Shown: positions 5,571 to 7,059 of the stretch, piece by piece
How the letters are laid out: every line of letters starts with the position of its first letter
Numbering within the stretch: the stretch's first letter is position 1
From: Acidobacteriota bacterium
GTDB taxonomy: Bacteria > Acidobacteriota > Vicinamibacteria > Vicinamibacterales > JAKQTR01
Assembly: GCA_026393735.1 (NCBI GenBank)
Contig: JAPKZP010000273.1
Span: 1-7,059, forward strand
Reading direction: 5' to 3'
DNA: 7,059 nt
Made by a program: the position numbers and the translations under genes
The notes under the pieces: generated by a model
Databases searched by the model: none
Seen by the model: the letters and a program-made list of their open reading frames with translations, nothing else
Told to the model about the DNA's origin: nothing

Positions 5571-6041
5571 CTAGTTGCCGGACGGATTCACGCCGGCTGC
5601 GGCGCGCATCCCGTCTGTGACGATGCCGACCTTCTCGACGCCCGCGCCTTTGGCGGCGTCGATGACCTCGATGATGTCTCCGTACCGCAGCGTTCCCGCG
5701 GCCACGATGAACATCGTCTTTTCTTTGCGCTGCTCGAAGATGTTGCGCAGGCGCGTCTCCAGATCCTGGATGGTCACGTCCTGCTTGTTCACCGAGATGC
5801 GCCGGTCGGCCGTGTACTCGAGCACGATCTGACTGCTCGTATCAGCCTGCTGCTGGGCTCCCTTGGTCTCCAACGGCAGGTTGATGTCGACGCCCTTCTG
5901 CGTCAGCGGCAGGGCCGCCATGAAGATGATGAGCAGGACGAGCAGCACGTCGATGAGCGGCGTGACGTTCATGTCCGCGCTCGCGTGCAGCTCCTTCCCC
6001 TTGACGTTGTCTTCAGCGCCGAAGTGCTTGTGGTGAGCCAT
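5571..6041 (-). CDS. exbD: ExbD/TolR family biopolymer transport protein (second copy)
   Basis: This 156-residue inner-membrane protein is the second ExbD/TolR of the operon. These proteins pair with ExbB/TolQ and use the proton motive force to energise TonB- or TolA-type envelope machines. A short cytoplasmic N-terminus (H3-H4-K5-H6, residues about 1-23) precedes one membrane helix (about 26-48). That helix contains M-N-V-T-P-L-I-D-V-L-L-V-L-L, where D31 is the conserved proton-path aspartate. The conserved post-helix motif Q-K-G-V-D-I-N-L-P follows. Residues about 65-150 form the periplasmic domain with the usual alternating strands and helices. The ATG at 6041 is preferred over the GTG at 6044 because the SD GGAGG is six bases from the ATG and only three from the GTG. 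The start overlaps the previous gene's stop as TGATG, implying translational coupling. A terminator-like hairpin follows the gene. Confidence 0.92.
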   Translation of the reverse strand: MAHHKHFGAEDNVKGKELHASADMNVTPLIDVLLVLLIIFMAALPLTQKGVDINLPLETKGAQQQADTSSQIVLEYTADRRISVNKQDVTIQDLETRLRNIFEQRKEKTMFIVAAGTLRYGDIIEVIDAAKGAGVEKVGIVTDGMRAAAGVNPSGN

Positions 6042-6478
6042 CACCGACCTCCCGATTCGCCGGGCCTGATCTTGCGTTCAGTGATGAGCCCGATGTTCTC
6101 GATATTGGCTGCGCGCAGCCGGTCCATCGCGACCATGATGGCCGAATAAGGAGTGTCCTGATCGCCCTTGATCAGCACGACTTTTTCCTTTCGGGTCTCC
6201 ATGATGGACACGATCTGGTTCGTCAGGTCGTCCTCGCGGACCCGGATGCTGTTCAGGTAGAAGACCTTGTTGGCGTCGACCGCCACCACTGTCTGCTCCT
6301 GAGTTTCCGGCTTGTCCGTCGTGTTGGACGCCAGCGGCAGCCTGACGTCAACGCCCTTCTGCAACATCGGGGCGATGAGCATCATGATGATCAGCAGCAC
6401 CAGCATGACGTCCACGAGCGGCGTGACGTTGATGTCCGCCTTGAGGCCGCCCTTGGCGCCACCCACATCCATTGACAT
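6041..6478 (-). CDS. exbD: ExbD/TolR family biopolymer transport protein (first copy)
   Basis: This 145-residue inner-membrane protein of the ExbD/TolR family is predicted to form a proton-driven motor with ExbB. The cytoplasmic tail is short and glycine-rich (about 1-15). It is followed by I-N-V-T-P-L-V-D-V-M-L-V-L-L and one membrane helix (about 18-40), with D23 as the conserved protonatable residue. Q-K-G-V-D-V-R-L-P marks the start of the periplasmic part, and residues about 55-140 are the periplasmic domain (including V-L-I-K-G-D and Y-S-A-I-M-V-A-M-D). It is clearly a paralogue of the next gene but diverged outside the helix, so the two may serve as non-identical subunits. The start at 6478 has the SD AGAGGAGA eight bases upstream. 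A 45-base hairpin lies between exbB and this gene. Confidence 0.93.
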   Translation of the reverse strand: MSMDVGGAKGGLKADINVTPLVDVMLVLLIIMMLIAPMLQKGVDVRLPLASNTTDKPETQEQTVVAVDANKVFYLNSIRVREDDLTNQIVSIMETRKEKVVLIKGDQDTPYSAIMVAMDRLRAANIENIGLITERKIRPGESGGR

Positions 6479-6515
6479 TGTGGCCGTCTCCTCTGTCTGG
6501 CTCTCGAACCTGCCT

Positions 6516-6560
6516 GCGCGGTTCCCCGCGGCCCCGTGACCGGGGCCGCCCGAACCGCGC
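6516..6560 (-). ncRNA. intercistronic hairpin between exbB and exbD
   Basis: An imperfect 45-base hairpin has an outer 9-bp helix (6516-6524 with 6552-6560), a small internal loop (3 versus 2 C's on the plus strand), and an inner 9-bp helix (6528-6536 with 6541-6549) with a 4-base loop. It starts about 10 bases after the exbB stop on the minus strand. No T-run follows. Likely effects are mRNA 3'-end protection or partial termination, giving more exbB than exbD product. It is not an independent RNA gene; the type is the closest available. Confidence 0.5.
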
Positions 6561-6569
6561 CGTGTTCAA

Positions 6570-7059
6570 CTAGGCCGTCTTCTTGATGAAGTAGTCGACG
6601 AGCTCCGACGAAGAGTTGTCCATCTCGACGTTGAAGTACTCGATGCGGCCCGTCAGGTAGTTGTAGAACCAGACGGCCGGGATGGCGACGACGAGGCCGA
6701 GCGCGGTCTCGACGAGCGCTTCCGCGATACCGGCGGACACGGCGCCGATGCCGCCCGACCCGGTGGCCGCGATGCCCTGGAACGCGGTGATGATGCCGAC
6801 GACGGTGCCGAGCAGCCCGACGAACGGGGCCGTCGCGCCGATGGTCGCGAGCGCGGCGACGCCGCGCTTCAGGTCGGAGGCGGTCAAGGCGCTGGCGCGC
6901 TGGATGGCGCGGCGCACGGTGTCCACAATGTCTTCACGAACGAGCGACGAACTGCCGCCGCTGTCCGCCTGGTACTGGTATTCGTTCAAGCCGGCCAGCA
7001 CGACCTTCGCCAGGTTGCTGTAGCGGAATTCCTTCTTCTGCGAGAGCGCCAGCGCTTCC
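6570..7059 (-). CDS. exbB: MotA/TolQ/ExbB proton channel family protein, 5' end truncated by window
   Basis: The C-terminal 163 residues or so of an ExbB/TolQ inner-membrane proton channel subunit are visible; the N-terminus and first membrane helix lie beyond the right edge. The reading frame is open to position 7059 (first visible residues E-A-L-A-L-S-Q-K-K-E), so a GTG at 7001 is not the real start. Two membrane helices of the MotA_ExbB domain are clear. One spans A-T-I-G-A-T-A-P-F-V-G-L-L-G-T-V-V-G-I, and the other A-G-I-A-E-A-L-V-E-T-A-L-G-L-V-V-A-I-P. Both carry the conserved Thr and Gly residues that line the channel with the ExbD aspartate. A charged cytoplasmic stretch precedes the first. 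It is first in the visible operon, followed by a hairpin and two exbD genes. ExbB versus TolQ cannot be settled without the missing neighbours; a TonB-type gene upstream is likely but not seen. Confidence 0.93.
   Translation of the reverse strand, partial: EALALSQKKEFRYSNLAKVVLAGLNEYQYQADSGGSSSLVREDIVDTVRRAIQRASALTASDLKRGVAALATIGATAPFVGLLGTVVGIITAFQGIAATGSGGIGAVSAGIAEALVETALGLVVAIPAVWFYNYLTGRIEYFNVEMDNSSSELVDYFIKKTA

Overview
This is a GC-rich bacterial chromosomal segment. The gene content best fits Acidobacteriota, possibly the Vicinamibacteria lineage: an ExbB-ExbD-ExbD cluster, a secreted TPR protein of a type I associate with that phylum, and a cysteine-containing L28. The taxonomic call is inference from gene content and remembered relatives, not a search result. 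I see no integrase, transposase, CRISPR array, tRNA or rRNA, and most of the window is housekeeping DNA.

Left part (1-1659, plus-strand genes). Positions 1-324 hold no gene, but they carry a near-consensus sigma70-type promoter and a Shine-Dalgarno (SD) sequence on the minus strand, both serving a gene that begins just outside the window. Next come a small uncharacterised cysteine-rich (zinc-ribbon-like) protein (325-984), a hairpin, an extended -10 promoter and a foldable leader. These are followed by rpmB (ribosomal protein L28, 1080-1289) and a RidA-family enamine/imine deaminase (1282-1659) that starts inside the end of rpmB.

Centre (1643-4142). A full-length bifunctional (p)ppGpp synthetase/hydrolase (Rel/SpoT type) lies on the minus strand. 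Its 3' end overlaps the convergent ridA by 17 bases. The 292-base region upstream of rel contains two divergent sigma70-like promoters, one for rel and one for the TPR gene.

Right part (4143-7059). A signal-peptide-bearing TPR protein gene on the plus strand is split by a frame change near 4379. Its two halves are 4143-4502 and the frame ending at 5062, so this is either a real small deletion or a sequence/assembly error. An approximately 500-base convergent intergenic region follows, with a strong hairpin near each gene end and REP-like palindromic sequence between them. The minus strand then carries a proton-motive-force transducer operon: exbB/tolQ (5' end cut by the window edge), then two exbD/tolR paralogues. 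A 45-base hairpin separates exbB from the first exbD, and the two exbD genes share a TGATG junction.

Functionally, the window joins translation (L28), metabolite damage repair (RidA), the stringent response (Rel) and cell-envelope energisation (ExbB/ExbD). I found no convincing new multi-gene system. The best leads are the broken TPR gene, the uncharacterised cysteine-rich protein, the rpmB leader, and the intercistronic exb hairpin.
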